64,000 nucleotides of DNA from NCBI RefSeq assembly GCF_000143415.4, contig NW_003314286.1:965643-1029642 (forward strand). Reading direction: 5' to 3'. Numbering within the stretch: position 1 is the first letter of the stretch; each line of letters opens with the position of its first letter. A program made the position numbers and the translations under genes. Positions 11,169-21,741 of the stretch are shown piece by piece. The stretch comes from Selaginella moellendorffii. Its lineage: Eukaryota > Streptophyta > Lycopodiopsida > Selaginellales > Selaginellaceae. A model generated the notes under the pieces. The model was not told the DNA's origin and did not search any database. It saw only the letters and a list, made by a program, of their open reading frames with translations.

Positions 11169-14167
11169 TCAAGCCCGTCGTTGCCTCTTGAGCCTCTCAA
11201 GAGCTCCCAGAGGTTCGTCTTTGTCCCTGTTGTTCTCCTTCCCGGCCTTTGGATTTGCCGGAGCCTTTCCATCGTCTTCTTTTCCTCCATTCTCGGCCTT
11301 GTGAGCCAATCCTCCAAACACCGCGTCGGGAACAGCCTTTTGGACGAGCTTCTCGCCAGTCTCGTCTTCCTCGTCGCTCTCCGGCAACTCTATCTCGTCC
11401 GGATTCTTTTTCGCGTCTCCGGGAGCAAGGATCCTCCCTTCGGCCGCCTGGACTCCAGCGCTCACAAATCCCAGCTGCCTCAAACCTTCTTTCAGCGTCG
11501 ACGGAGGCTGCGTCTGACCGACCGGAGCAATCTGCCTTTCGAGAGCGGCCATTTCGTCCTCTGGAACCCCGGCGCGCTTCAGAGTGTCTACAGTTTCTTC
11601 CAGAGAGAGCCGTCCTTGATCTCGTTGCATCAAGTACTCCGGCATTATCATGTGCATCTGTTTGGAAAAGTTGATGAGCAAAGCCGGATTCTAGAGGAAC
11701 GGGAGGAAGAAAACGAAAACTTGCCTGAGTGTAGCTGGCATGCACGCTACGTTTGATCCGGAGCATCTCCTTGAAAGTGTCGTGGTTTCCATGCGTAACC
11801 TCGAAGTCATGCCATTTCGACCAGACCTCGGTATCTGACCGTGGATCTGCCATTTGCGACGCGTAGATATAAATAGCACGAGCACGATCGATCTCTCCCA
11901 GCGTCCTCTCCAGCTCTGCAAACTTCAGACACATAAGCTTCGCGTCTTTGTCTGGAAGACCGGATTGAATAGCTTCCTGGAAGAAATAACAACACAAGAG
12001 AAGGTTAAGTCACGGCAAAGAAACTACGGGAAAGCAAAAAACGAATTTTTACCTCGTAGATATCCCGTGTCTTAGGAACGCCATATATCTCAGCTGCTCT
12101 GGCAATGTAGATGTCATAGACGCTCAGCTTTTCACCATCGAGAACTGCCTTAGTCGCCCGATCGTAGATTTTCATCGCGCGTTGCGCCAGTCCAAAGTCT
12201 TCTTCAAGCTTTGCATATTGTAGATAAACTGGTTTCGCATCCTCCGGAGTAACCTTCTCGATGGCCTGCTCAAACAAGTCCCTTGCTCTTTCCAGCTTCT
12301 TCCCACCGTAGCGTTGGACAAACTTCGTGAGATACGTTGTCCAGATATCCCGTGCATGAGGATACTTGAAAACCTGGACACCTTTCTCGTACACCCCAAA
12401 CGCGTCCTCAAAGTACTTGTTCTCCTCCAGCATCGCCGCATAGTTGATGATAATCTGCGGCGTAGCTATCTTGTGCACCAGAATCTGATCGTAGACCTTT
12501 CGAGTAGACTCGAGAGTACCCAGGCTCTCTTCCAAATCCACGTAAGTCGACCACAGCTTGAGTGACCTGTAGAGCTTCATCTGAACGGGAAGATCACGGT
12601 CCCCTTGCATCAGCTTCTTCGTCGCGAAAGACGGCTCCATTGTCGCCTTCTTGAGGATGTCTCGAGCAGTTTTGTAGTTTTTGTGCTTCATCTCCATCTC
12701 GGCCCAGGCGCAGTACAGGCTCGCGAGGTCGTCCACTGTCTTGTAAATCTTCTGAACTGCTTTCTCAAACACCACCCGAGCGTTCTTCAAGTCGTTCTGC
12801 GACTCGTATAGGTGCGCGTAAGCTGTCCACAGGGAGTGATACTTCCCGACAGCTTTGAAGGGGTCCACAGTCATCACCGCCTCAGTGTAAGTTCTGACTT
12901 GGCGAGCAGGATTGTCCTTGAAAAGACTCGCTCGCTTGTGCCACTCATGGACGTTGTGGGGATTTTGCCTGAGCACCACGCTGCTAAGAAGCTCGGGCCT
13001 CCGCTCGATCAAGTACGAAAACCTCGCCAGGAGCAAGTCGACGTCGTTCTCATCAAACACCCAGAAATCCTTGAGATTGTCCTTCTTCCACTGCGCTAGA
13101 ATCTTCCTCTCCCTCCTACGCTTCTTTAGCTCCTTTTCCGGCAGCGCCACCGTGTTCCCATCCGCATCCACTTCCACCATCTCCGACTCATCCAGTTCCT
13201 CCTCGGACTCCTCATCCTCCTCTCCCATCCGGCTCATCTTGGCAGAGAGCAAACTCTCCTCGAACTTGGAGTACGCATCGAAGATGAGGCTAAAGTCCCT
13301 GACCGTGGTGACCGTCGTCATCCCCTCCTCGTACACATCCCTGACTTTCTCGAACAGCGACAACCGCGCGTAGTAATCCGCCAAGGAAGTCCACAAGCGC
13401 CCGACCTCGTCCGTAAAGTTCCGGATACCACCCCGGATGATCGCATCCACCTGGAGCCCCGACACCTCGTGTGCATGCTTGGTGAGCAAATCGCAAAGCT
13501 CAAGCCATAGCTGGTGCCGCGTCTTGGACTTGACGGACTGGAAGCTCTGATCGTTGAGAACCTCGGCCAGGCGCTCGGCGGCCTCTTGCCACTTGCCGGA
13601 ATCCATCAAGAACTCGATGAAGTCCTCCATGTGTGACGGCTCAAACTTGAGGAACCGCCGATGAACTCTAAATCCCGTCTCGCTGGGCACGCCGGGCTGC
13701 CTCACGAACCTGAGATAGAGCTCCCAGATCCTCTCGTGCTGCGTCACGGGCAGCGAGAAGAGCGCTCGATCGAACGTCCTCCTGGCCTTGGTGACATACC
13801 TCTGCTCGACCAGGGACTGGAGGTAGAGCAGCCAAATCCTGGGCATCTTGTGCATTGTGACGAGCGCGCGCTCGAAAGTGTTGTTGACGGATTCAAAGCT
13901 CGCGTGGCCCGGCGGGAGGCCGCGCACGGCCTCCATGCGCTCCAGGAGGTAGGAATGCCACAGCTTGTAGCTCCCGGGGAGGAACTTGAGCGCGCGCTCG
14001 TAGAGGATGATCCTCTTGCGGAAGGGGACATCAAACCTGGCTTGAATGTAGCGCCACCAGAGGCGCATGGAGTAGGAATTCCGGAGGATCTCCTCCTCGT
14101 ACACCAGCTCCTCGTCCGTGGGGAGGAGGTCCGGATTCATCTCCGACAAGCTCTGCTGCTGCGCCAT
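11169..14167 (-). CDS. SYF1: Pre-mRNA-splicing factor SYF1 (XAB2 homologue)
   Basis: A 2.1-kb first exon (ATG at 14167) encodes about 700 aa of HAT/TPR-like helical repeats: DEELVYEEEILRN, WWRYIQARF, YERALKFLPGSYKLW, HKMPRIWLLY, VHRRFLKFEPSHMEDF, DIYIARAAEIYG. An acidic stretch (EEDEESEEELDESE) lies near residue 320. Two short introns follow, then a C-terminus with MPEYLMQRDQ, AGVPEDEMAALERQ and a basic end (LERLKRQRRA). SYF1 is a scaffold of the Prp19-associated intron-binding complex and functions with Aquarius in splicing and transcription-coupled repair. The second intron (11658-11724, 67 nt) uses a GC donor (CAG/GCAAGT), which is needed to join SYTQ to MHMIMPEYL as the family requires. 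BUD31, another factor of the same machinery, lies 89 bp upstream on the same strand. Confidence 0.95.
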
Positions 14168-14256
14168 ACCTGCGGAAGAACCCTAACCCTGGAATATACC
14201 CCAGATGCTTGATACCCTTTATCTTCGATCAAAAAGATTATAATTTTTATTTAGGT
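14168..14256 (-). promoter_or_regulatory. 89-bp BUD31-SYF1 spacer with telo-box-like repeat
   Basis: Only 89 bp separate the BUD31 stop from the SYF1 start. The spacer holds AACCCTAACCCT at 14179-14190 (tandem telo-box half units). In plants this motif is common in promoters of housekeeping, ribosomal and cell-proliferation genes. The 3' UTR of BUD31 and the SYF1 promoter must overlap here, or the two genes share a transcript (inference). Confidence 0.55.
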
Positions 14257-14682
14257 TTAATCGCCACTAGCACATCCTTTGCATCCACATGTCTGGCACT
14301 CCAAAACCTTGACCTCCCGATTGGTTCGAGGCACTCGACACACACAAGCCGTTCCGAAGTTAAAATTTGCCTTGTGTATACAGCTTGAGCAGCACAGCGT
14401 CTCAAACCCTTGGCGCTTCCAGTGCGTCATCAAGCTCCCATCCACAAGCTTGTACTCCACACAAAATTCATAGAGCTCACGCGAGATCGTTTTCTCCTTG
14501 TGGTAGAGATCAAAGATATAGCGGCTCCTCTGGTGATTGATCTTTGAGATCTCCCAAGAATCCTCACATCTCCTTTTATCCTCAATCGGATTGTTGACTA
14601 CTTCCCGCATCCGAGTCTCAAAAGAATTGAGACGCTCCTCAATCTGCGACCATCCCTCCGGCTTCACGCTTGGCAACCTCAT
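14257..14682 (-). CDS. BUD31: BUD31/G10 spliceosome protein
   Basis: Single-exon ORF of 141 aa, the usual family length is close to 145. It starts MRLPSVKPEGW and contains EERLNSFETRMREVVN, RYIFDLYHKEKTISRELYEF and a cysteine-rich zinc-binding C-terminus (CCSSCIHKANFNFGTACVC, then VLECQTCGCKGCASGD). BUD31 is a Prp19-related component that contacts the U2/U6 catalytic core during activation. The first residue block is the canonical G10 N-terminus apart from its third residue (the family usually reads MPKV), so the start is well supported. It lies directly upstream of SYF1 and is head-to-head with SAR1 across a 373-bp gap that contains further AAACCCT motifs. Confidence 0.95.
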   Translation of the reverse strand: MRLPSVKPEGWSQIEERLNSFETRMREVVNNPIEDKRRCEDSWEISKINHQRSRYIFDLYHKEKTISRELYEFCVEYKLVDGSLMTHWKRQGFETLCCSSCIHKANFNFGTACVCRVPRTNREVKVLECQTCGCKGCASGD

Positions 14683-15055
14683 TTTCTAAAACCCTCGGGA
14701 CATCAACCCATCTTTTATAGAGCACGCTTAAAAAGGTTTTACCTTTTTTTTAAGGTACAAATCGACGGTTAGGGGAATCGGACGCTAAACCCTCTCACCT
14801 CCTTCCACTTCCACCATCTCCGACTCATCCAGTTCCTCCTCGACAGAGCGGAGGCCCGAGCGTGGCGCTCAAGCAAAGATCCCCACAACGTCCATATGTT
14901 TATTATTTATCATTGCACTTTATATATAAATTAAATTGAAGAACTCGAGTCGATTCGAAACCAGGATCGATTAGGGTTTAGAGGAGGCCGCGAGAGACAG
15001 AGAGAGGGCGTGTGGCAGTGCCAAAGGGCTAGATCGCAGCGCCGCCTCGAGCGCG
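14683..15055. promoter_or_regulatory. BUD31-SAR1 divergent intergenic region
   Basis: A 373-bp region between the divergent BUD31 and SAR1 start codons. It contains AAACCCT at about 14787 and TTAGGGTTTAG at 14971-14981, about 75 bp before the SAR1 ATG. It also carries a stretch (cttccaccatctccgactca with the following tccagttcctcctcg, 14813-14844) nearly identical to SYF1 coding sequence at 13168-13204. That looks like a small duplication of SYF1's acidic-tract DNA. Confidence 0.5.
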
Positions 15056-16058
15056 ATGTTTCTCTTCGATTGGTTTTACAGCGTGTTGGCCACGCTCGGG
15101 CTGTGGCAGAAGGAGGCCAAGATTCTCTTCCTAGGTCTCGACAATGCGGGGAAAACAACGCTTCTCCACATGCTCAAGGACGAGGTGAGTGGTTTCCAGC
15201 TTACCCTAGATCTCCATCGCGTTCTGAGGCCGCCTCTCTTGCGCGCTCTTTTGGTTTTTTGTTTTCTTTTCTCGCAATTCTTCCAGAGATTGGTACAGCA
15301 CCAGCCCACCCAGTATCCAACATCCGAGGAGCTAAGCATCAACAAGATCAAATTCAAGGCCTTCGATCTGGGGGGTCACCAGATCGCGCGACGCGTGTGG
15401 AAGGACTACTATGCCAAGGTTGGACACTCATCTGAGAATTCTTTTATGTGTTTGCCTTGGTTTTCTACTCAAACTCCTTGCTTGAATCGTTACTTGTTCT
15501 TTCTTATCAAATGCTCGTCCTGTTCGCTTCTCTAGCTCTTGATTCCGTCACTTGGTCTGGCTTTTTCGAATCCAATGCTTTGCCTTTGAAGCGATGCTTC
15601 GGCAAAAGTTCTTTTTGTTTTCTTGCCAGTGATGGTTTGACTGGACGACTTGTTCTAGATCTAGTTGCTAGCGATGTTTTGTCACAAACTCGCCAGATGA
15701 TCTGACTGGATTCCATGGCTTGTTTACTTTGATCATCCAGGTGGACGGCATTGTTTACATAGTTGATGCGGCCGACCATGAGAGATTTCCCGAGGCGAAG
15801 AAGGAGCTGGATGCGCTCCTCTCGGACGACTCACTAGCGCAGGTCCCGTTCGTCATCCTTGGGAACAAGATCGATCTTCCATACGCGACCTCCGAGCAGG
15901 ATCTACGCTACAAGCTTGGACTAAACAACTACACAACGGGCAAAGGCAAGGTGGAGCTGGGAGAGAATATGCGCCCCATTGAGGTGTTTATGTGCAGCGT
16001 TGTGAGGAAGATGGGCTATGGAGAGGCCTTCCGGTGGCTGTCGGACTATATCAAATGA
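15056..16058 (+). CDS. SAR1: SAR1 GTPase (COPII coat)
   Basis: Three exons: 15056-15184, 15287-15418 and 15741-16058, all with GT-AG introns. They encode about 192 aa. The N-terminus [18 protein letters not shown] is the amphipathic membrane helix of SAR1 and lacks the Gly2 myristoylation site of ARFs. GTP-binding motifs are intact: GLDNAGKTT (G1), the switch I Thr in the YPTSEEL segment, DLGGHQ (G3) and NKID (G4). The C-terminus carries the SAR1-typical [23 protein letters not shown]1 recruits Sec23/24 to ER exit sites to start COPII vesicle budding. Confidence 0.96.
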
Positions 16059-16181
16059 TGAAAATAAAGAGTATCATAGATATTCACGGCATTTTCCGTC
16101 CGGTATTTTCAGTCTGACTGACGGAATCTTCTTTTGCGCCTATATTTGAAATACGTTTTTGAGGGTTTAGCGTTGCGAGCA

Positions 16182-17615
16182 ATGGCGTCGGTGACGAAGA
16201 TCAAGGTCGTGCGCCGTGACCTCGCCAAGGCGCCATCGACGAGCGGATCGGCCGGAATTTCGGAGGATAAGGTGAGCAGCGGCTTCTCGATCGCGCATTT
16301 CATCGATTTGACTTGGTATCGGGCCACTTCCCTCTCGAAATATTTCGATTTCTTTCTTGCGCTGCCTAGGACGATGGTAAGCGCAAGCGGGAGAAATCGG
16401 GGGCAAGCTGCTTGGTAAAGATCACGATCAAGATGCAAGGATCGGCCGGCAAGCCAAAGGCTGATGAGGTGAGCAGACATGAATAGGTATCGAGGCATTT
16501 CTCTCCTCTCTGATTCCTTGCGCTGCCTAGGCCGATGAGTACCAGGCGAAGCTTGAGATCCTTGACTCGCCAGACAGCGCGGTAAAATTCCTTACTCTTG
16601 GAAGATGGATTGATCGAGCAGAAACTTCTTTTTGTAGGAGGACAACGACGACCAGAATCGCGAGTCGCGCCAGGGAAAGCTAGGTCTTCTTGAATCGGCA
16701 GACAGCGCGGTAAGATTTCCATTCTTCTTCTTCCTCGCGCAGTGAAATTGATCGCCAGAACCACGAGTCGCGCCAGGAAAAGCTTGAGACTTTGGATCTT
16801 CTTGAATCGGCAGACAGCGCGGTGAGATCTCCATTCTTGCTTCTTCTCGGACAGGAACTTTCTTTTGTGTAGGAGGACGGCAATCTTGAGTCGCTCCAGG
16901 AAAAGCTAGAGGCTTGGCATCGTCTTGAATCAGCAGACAGCGCGGTTAGATTTCCATCCTTGCTTCTTCCTCGGGCAAGAACTTTCTTTGGTGTAGGAGC
17001 CGGAGGAGGACAACCACGAGCTAGAGACTTCGGATCTACTTGAGTCGGCGGACAGTGCGGTGAGATTCCCATCTTCCTCGTGCAGTGAAATTGACCGAGG
17101 TGCGTAGGAGGACGAGGACGATGAAGATAGCGAGTCCCAGGAGGAGCCGAAGGCAAAAGATTATCTCGAGGTATGAGTAGCAAGCTTCGATCATCGATAG
17201 ACCGGAGTTCACTGAAATATATCATGATGTAGGACAAAGAAGACCTCCAGGACGAGCCAGAATCCTCGGATTGTCCCGCATTACCAGATAGCACGGTATG
17301 AAAGTTTCTAGCGTTTTTACTCCATTGACTGATCAAGTCTATTGGACAAGGACGAGCACCACAACAAGCCCACGACCACGATGGACAATCTGACAAAGAA
17401 ATCGTCCAAGACTTGCGTCAGTGAATGGTTTCGGGTGTTGAAGGTGTTTGTTTTTTCTCATTTAACTCTTGGATGACTTATGTTTTTCGATATATTTCTA
17501 GGAGTGCCAGCAGCAACCAGCAAAAACTTCTCCTGGCAAAAGCTCAAAAGAAGAGTCGGGATCATCGAGACCATACACCTATGATGGAAGAGGTGAATGG
17601 TACTTTTGGATGTAG
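16182..17615 (+). CDS. Acidic protein from tandemly duplicated phase-0 mini-exons
   Basis: Not recognised. The ATG at 16182 follows a GAGGGTTTAG motif. Reading through GT-AG introns gives about 11 exons, apparently all in phase 0: MASVTKIKVVRRDLAK (exon 1, 90 nt), a basic exon (DDGKRKREKSG, 99 nt), then a series of 51-72-nt exons ending LESADSA or a variant (ILDSPDSA, GLLESADSA, DLLESADSA, HRLESADSA, DLLESADSA). Acidic exons with ESQEEPKAKDYLE and DKEDLQDEPESSD follow, and the last exons end EWFRVLK and GRGEWYFWM, stop 17613-17615. Introns in the array are also similar to each other, so the repeat unit is exon plus intron (about 110-150 bp). Because exons are symmetric, any number can be skipped without a frame change. 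One donor (GTTAGA) is weak. A decayed copy lies at 20205-21175. Function unknown; coding status is inferred from frame maintenance. Confidence 0.6.
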
Positions 17616-17832
17616 GAGTAGTGACGTCTTACGGTGTCGAGCTCCACATCAACTGGTTTGCTTTACCAGCTTTTGTTCTCACTTACTCGGAAAATTCTCA
17701 CAGATTACCCGCTTCTTGTTTCCTTTTTATAACCGGCTATGGTTAGACTCCTTGACTTTCATCCATTGCTCAGCAAGATCATTGAGCATTTGAAAGATCG
17801 AAATTCCTAGTTCTTTGTCCTTAGGGAGCGAA

Positions 17833-18399
17833 ATGGGTTTCGTGAGTCTCAAGGGTTTGGTAACTCCGGAGGAGCGACGAAAGCTGGAAGATCCGAGACC
17901 TGGTCCCGTGGGCTTCCTGACTGGCTATGTATCAGCACTGATTGGCTACAGGTAAAACGAACGCCAAATCCTCCTCACAGAACACTTGATCACTGGAGAC
18001 TTCAACGGCAAGCGGGATGGCGGTGCCATCTTCCTCTGTGGCCGCACGCCTTACGACATGTAGGAGATGGACGAGAACGACGGGCCTTACCTCCTCTTTG
18101 GCGTGCTCTTGTCCAGGGGGTTTCGTGTCACTTTTTACAGGTGGGAGCGCGATGGCTATGGCGACGAGGTGCGCAAGGACGTGTGCTATCCCGCCTTCAA
18201 TTTCAACATACCGCACGAGGTTCGCGACGTGATCGGGCCGACCATCCGCGGAATGCTGAATGAAGTCATTCGGCATGATCGCACCGACGCTCGGAACAAT
18301 CTCAAGGTGCTCAAGGCGGGAAAAGACGCCAGGATGATCCAGCCGCAGGAGTACGATCTGTTCGTGGACTATCCAGATCGTGATGTTATTCTGGTGTGA
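17833..18399 (+). CDS. Uncharacterised protein
   Basis: Not recognised. The ATG at 17833 opens MGFVSLKGLVTPEERRKLED. The 3' part (from about 18064) encodes EMDENDGPYLLFGVLLSRGF and ends EYDLFVDYPDRDVILV before TGA at 18397-18399. The 18067-18399 segment is open on its own. To join the halves in frame, the intron would run from a GTATCAG donor in the GY codon region (about 17925) to the TGTAG acceptor at 18063; this is an inference. An alternative is a shorter protein starting at 18067. No signal peptide or membrane segment is seen. The codon pattern and the well-conserved ORF suggest a real gene, but no domain could be named. Confidence 0.45.
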
Positions 18400-20204
18400 A
18401 GCTTGTGCTTGAGCAAGTTTGTGAAGTCATTTGGGTTCATTGCTGTGGCCTAGGGATCGCAAGGCTTTTCTCTCTCTCTCTACTTTGGCTGCTAGTTTGA
18501 CGAAGGCAAGCCGCCTAGACGGGCACAACAAGCGCCGGCAACCGGATTCTCTCGCCAGTGAAAGTCCTCCATTAACTCAAGGTACGCATCGCTTGACATT
18601 CATGAGTTCTTGAGAGTGAGATGGAGAAGAGGAGATGGAGCAAGTCAAGGACGGGAAAGCCAAGTCTTTGCCCTTAAGGTAAAATACATCCCCTGGACTC
18701 CAATAAACTTTTAGGGCAAGCAGTGCCATCTTCCTCTCTGTTTTCTTGTTTTTTTTGTCATCCAACACGTAACTTCATCTCTGCTTGTGAAGTTTTGAAT
18801 TTGGTAGCAGCTCAATTTTGTGAGGGAAAGCCTTGAAGATTTTAATAACTTCAAGCAATCGGTTTTCTAACAATTTTTCACAGGGGTCTATTTGGGTTGT
18901 TCTTTGATGTGTCACCAATGCCTGCCCTAGGAATTCAAATATTAGAACAGCATAGCCTGGTCTGAGGAGCCTAGTTTGCGCCTGCCTGTGCCTGACGAAG
19001 GATCACTGTCCCTAAAAAAGTACTTTAGCAGCCATAGTGCTGTAGAGCTTGAGAATGATGCCAGCCATGATGCTTTAGATATGACGAGAAGAACACCAAA
19101 ATGTTGTTATTTTGACATGTATAGACAAAAACAACCATAACTCCTAGGATATGAAGCACCTCAGCTACCACTTTAGCTTGGAGATCAACAGCTTTCTAAC
19201 AAGGCAAAGAACTACGGCATTCAGAAGATGCCATCACTGGAAACTCAGCACTACAAACTGGAAAAGAACAAAAAGTTGTACAGCAAATCTGGAGATCAAA
19301 ACAAATACAAGAGCCTCAAAATGACTCAAAGGGAATTGTTGCAGTGAGAGTTTAAGATGCGCCTAGAGCATGAGTGGAGAGCTGGGCATTTAGGCATAGT
19401 TATGGATCCTCTATTCCCCAAGATACAACCTACAAAGTCCATCAAAAGCTACTTCAAAGAGTATCGGTGTAAAGACAGGACACATTGCACAATTGTGACC
19501 ATTGCTGCTACCACCTAGAGATCAAATGTTTACTCTCACTCAACTCTTCATAAGCATCTTCCATGACTCGTTAGGTGTATGGTTGAATGGTGGCTATCAC
19601 ATTCTGGCCTCCTTTGAATTCAGTTGCTGAAAAGAAGAAGAATTTATCATTAAGACCAGTGAAAAGATTTCGCTCACCCAAGTTTTTATCTTCCACAAAG
19701 CCTAAAACTGATACCACTCGCGATATATAGACAAATAATGTAGATTTTCCCGTCAAATTGAAACACCATCATCTTCTCTGGGTGTGTAGTAACACCAAGC
19801 TGCTCCCAATCCATCAATGAAAGACACAGTTAGCATTAACCTATCCCATTAGCCAAGGCGCAGAGAAACAGGAGGTATGACCACTTGGACTGACCCAGTA
19901 GTGCTAAGTCAGTATGGTCAACCCCACTGTGGCCTACCGGATCGCTTGGTACCCAGGGGGCCCAAGGAGGCCCAATAGCATTTGTAAAATTTCTTCGTAC
20001 CTGAATTTTGCAATTGCTACGTACAATTGTTATGTACTTTCTTTGTACCTAAACCCACTAAATTGTTATGAATTGTTTTTGCCTAAAATTATAGCAAGTA
20101 CAATGGTAACCCTACAATCTCTTGGTCTTGCCTGAATGTTCTTTTTTCTCGAACGCTCTGCTTGTTTTACTGCATTGTTTGACTGGACGACTTTTCTAGA
20201 TCTA
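18400..20204. other. Intergenic region, no gene recognised
   Basis: No credible coding region was seen; short ORFs lack recognisable domains. It is moderately AT-rich. It contains one copy of a dispersed repeat (about 19879-19996) that also lies on the other side of the decayed exon-array copy. Confidence 0.45.
19879..19996 (+). repeat. Dispersed repeat copy 1 (SINE-like candidate)
   Basis: About 118 bp (gaccacttgga, cagtagtgctaagt, gtggcctaccggat, ttgtaaaattt) recur in the same orientation at about 21558-21667. The two copies flank the decayed mini-exon array, so they either bracket a mobilised segment or are independent insertions of a short element. Confidence 0.65.
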
Positions 20205-21175
20205 GTTGCTAACCTTCAAGACGCAATCGACGGGTGGATCAGCGTGCAAGCCAAAGGTGGACGAGGTGAGCCATTTTGAAGCGGTATCGAGTGATTTCTT
20301 GCGCTGCCTAGTGCCTGGCGAAGCTTGAGATCCTTGAATCGGCAGACAGCGCAGTAAAATTCCTTATTCTTTTAAGATGGATTGATAGCAGGAACTTTCT
20401 TGTGTCTATGAGGACAACAACGACCAGAATCGCGAGTCGCACTAAGAAAAGGTAGAGACTTCGATCTTCTTCAACCGGTGGACAGCACGGTGAGATTTCC
20501 TCTTCCTCGTCCAGGAACTTTCTTTTGTGTAGGAGGACAACGACGACCAGAATCGTGAGCCAAGCTAGAGACTTCGGATTTTCTTGAACCGGCAAACAGC
20601 GTGGTAAGATTTCCATTTTTGCTTCAGTCAGGAACTTTCTTTTGTGTATAACAACGACGACCAGACTCGTGATTCGCACCAGGGAAAGCTAGAGGCTTCG
20701 GATCTTCATGAATCGGCACCATTCTTGTTGTTTCGAGAGAGTGATCGAGGTGCGTAGGAGGACAAGGGCGATCAAGATAGCGAGTCCCAGGAGGAGCCAA
20801 AGGAAAAAGATTATCTCAAGGTGAGTAGCATTCGATCATTGATAGACCCGAGTTTACTGAAATATAAATGACTTAGGACAAAGAGGATCTCCAGGACAAG
20901 CCAGAATCCTCCAATGTTCCCGCATTCCCAGAGAACATGGTACGAATGTTTCTCCATTTATTGTTATCGTGTCCATAGGAAAAGGAAGCGCAACTGGACG
21001 AGCCCACGACCACGAAGGACAGTCTGACAAAGAAAATGTGGAAGAACCGCGTCCATGACTGGTTCTGGATCATCGGAAGCGAGTCCCCAAAGGGAGAGTC
21101 CGTGGAAGAGTCGGGATCACGGAACCAAGATCCCGTAATGAAAGAGACGATTGGTTCTTCTGGCTGTAGAAGTTA
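20205..21175 (+). pseudogene. Decayed copy of the mini-exon-array gene
   Basis: This segment repeats the gene at 16182-17615 from within its second exon onward: GGSACKPKVDE, CLAKLEILESADSA, then damaged mini-exons (EDNNDQNRES with an in-frame TAA, further units with frameshifts), then ESQEEPKEKDYLK, DKEDLQDKPESS, and a last exon with TTTKDSLTKK, VHDWFWIIGSESPKG. The first exon with the ATG is missing and several units carry stops, so it is a truncated pseudogene. The 3' end stays readable (…ESVEESGSRNQD), and homology continues into the 3' flank (gacgtcttacggtg). Confidence 0.65.
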
Positions 21176-21557
21176 GCGACGTCTTACGGTGGCGAGCTCC
21201 ACGTCAAATTGTAGCATTACTCTCATGGATAAATCCTCACAGATTACTCGGTTGTAAATTTTGAGGTCTATGGCTTTCCTGACGTATAGTGTTTCCCAGC
21301 TAGCTCCCAAACAGGTTTTGTACTATGAGATCGTTCTTATTAGCGAGATCATTCTGGCTTGAGCATTTAAAAGTTTTTTAGGTCTCTACTTCCAATGTCG
21401 AAATGGTGGCCAGTCATCCTGGAAATGCGGGCGTTGTGCCATGTACGCTTTAACCTAGCCCAGTCGGTATAGAGTAGGAAGTATGGTTAATTCGGGAGAG
21501 CCTGAAAGAATGGCGCTTGCATCCCTTGGGTTGTTAGTAAATGGGTCGCTGACTCTT

Positions 21558-21667
21558 GACCACTTGGATCCCCCAGTAGTGCTAAGTTGGTATGGTCAAC
21601 CACACCGTGGCCTACCGGATAGTGCTTGGTACCAGGAGGCCCGATGCCTTTTGTAAAAATTTCTTCC
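21558..21667 (+). repeat. Dispersed repeat copy 2 with tRNA-like promoter motif upstream
   Basis: Second copy of the repeat at 19879-19996. About 100 bp upstream lies tagcccagtcgg (21455-21466), which resembles a Pol III A box. The unit could be a tRNA-derived SINE whose 3' part is shared by both copies. No convincing B box was found, so this is tentative. Confidence 0.45.
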
Positions 21668-21741
21668 TCAAAAAGGTTAGTGATTCGTTTTTCCCTTGTC
21701 CATAGCGTGAAAGACGAAAAGGGTTTTTAGTCCCAAGGTTT

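Noticed and set aside
13661..14212. 183-aa plus-strand ORF
   Set aside because: Antisense shadow of the SYF1 first exon, which is strongly supported by its family motifs.
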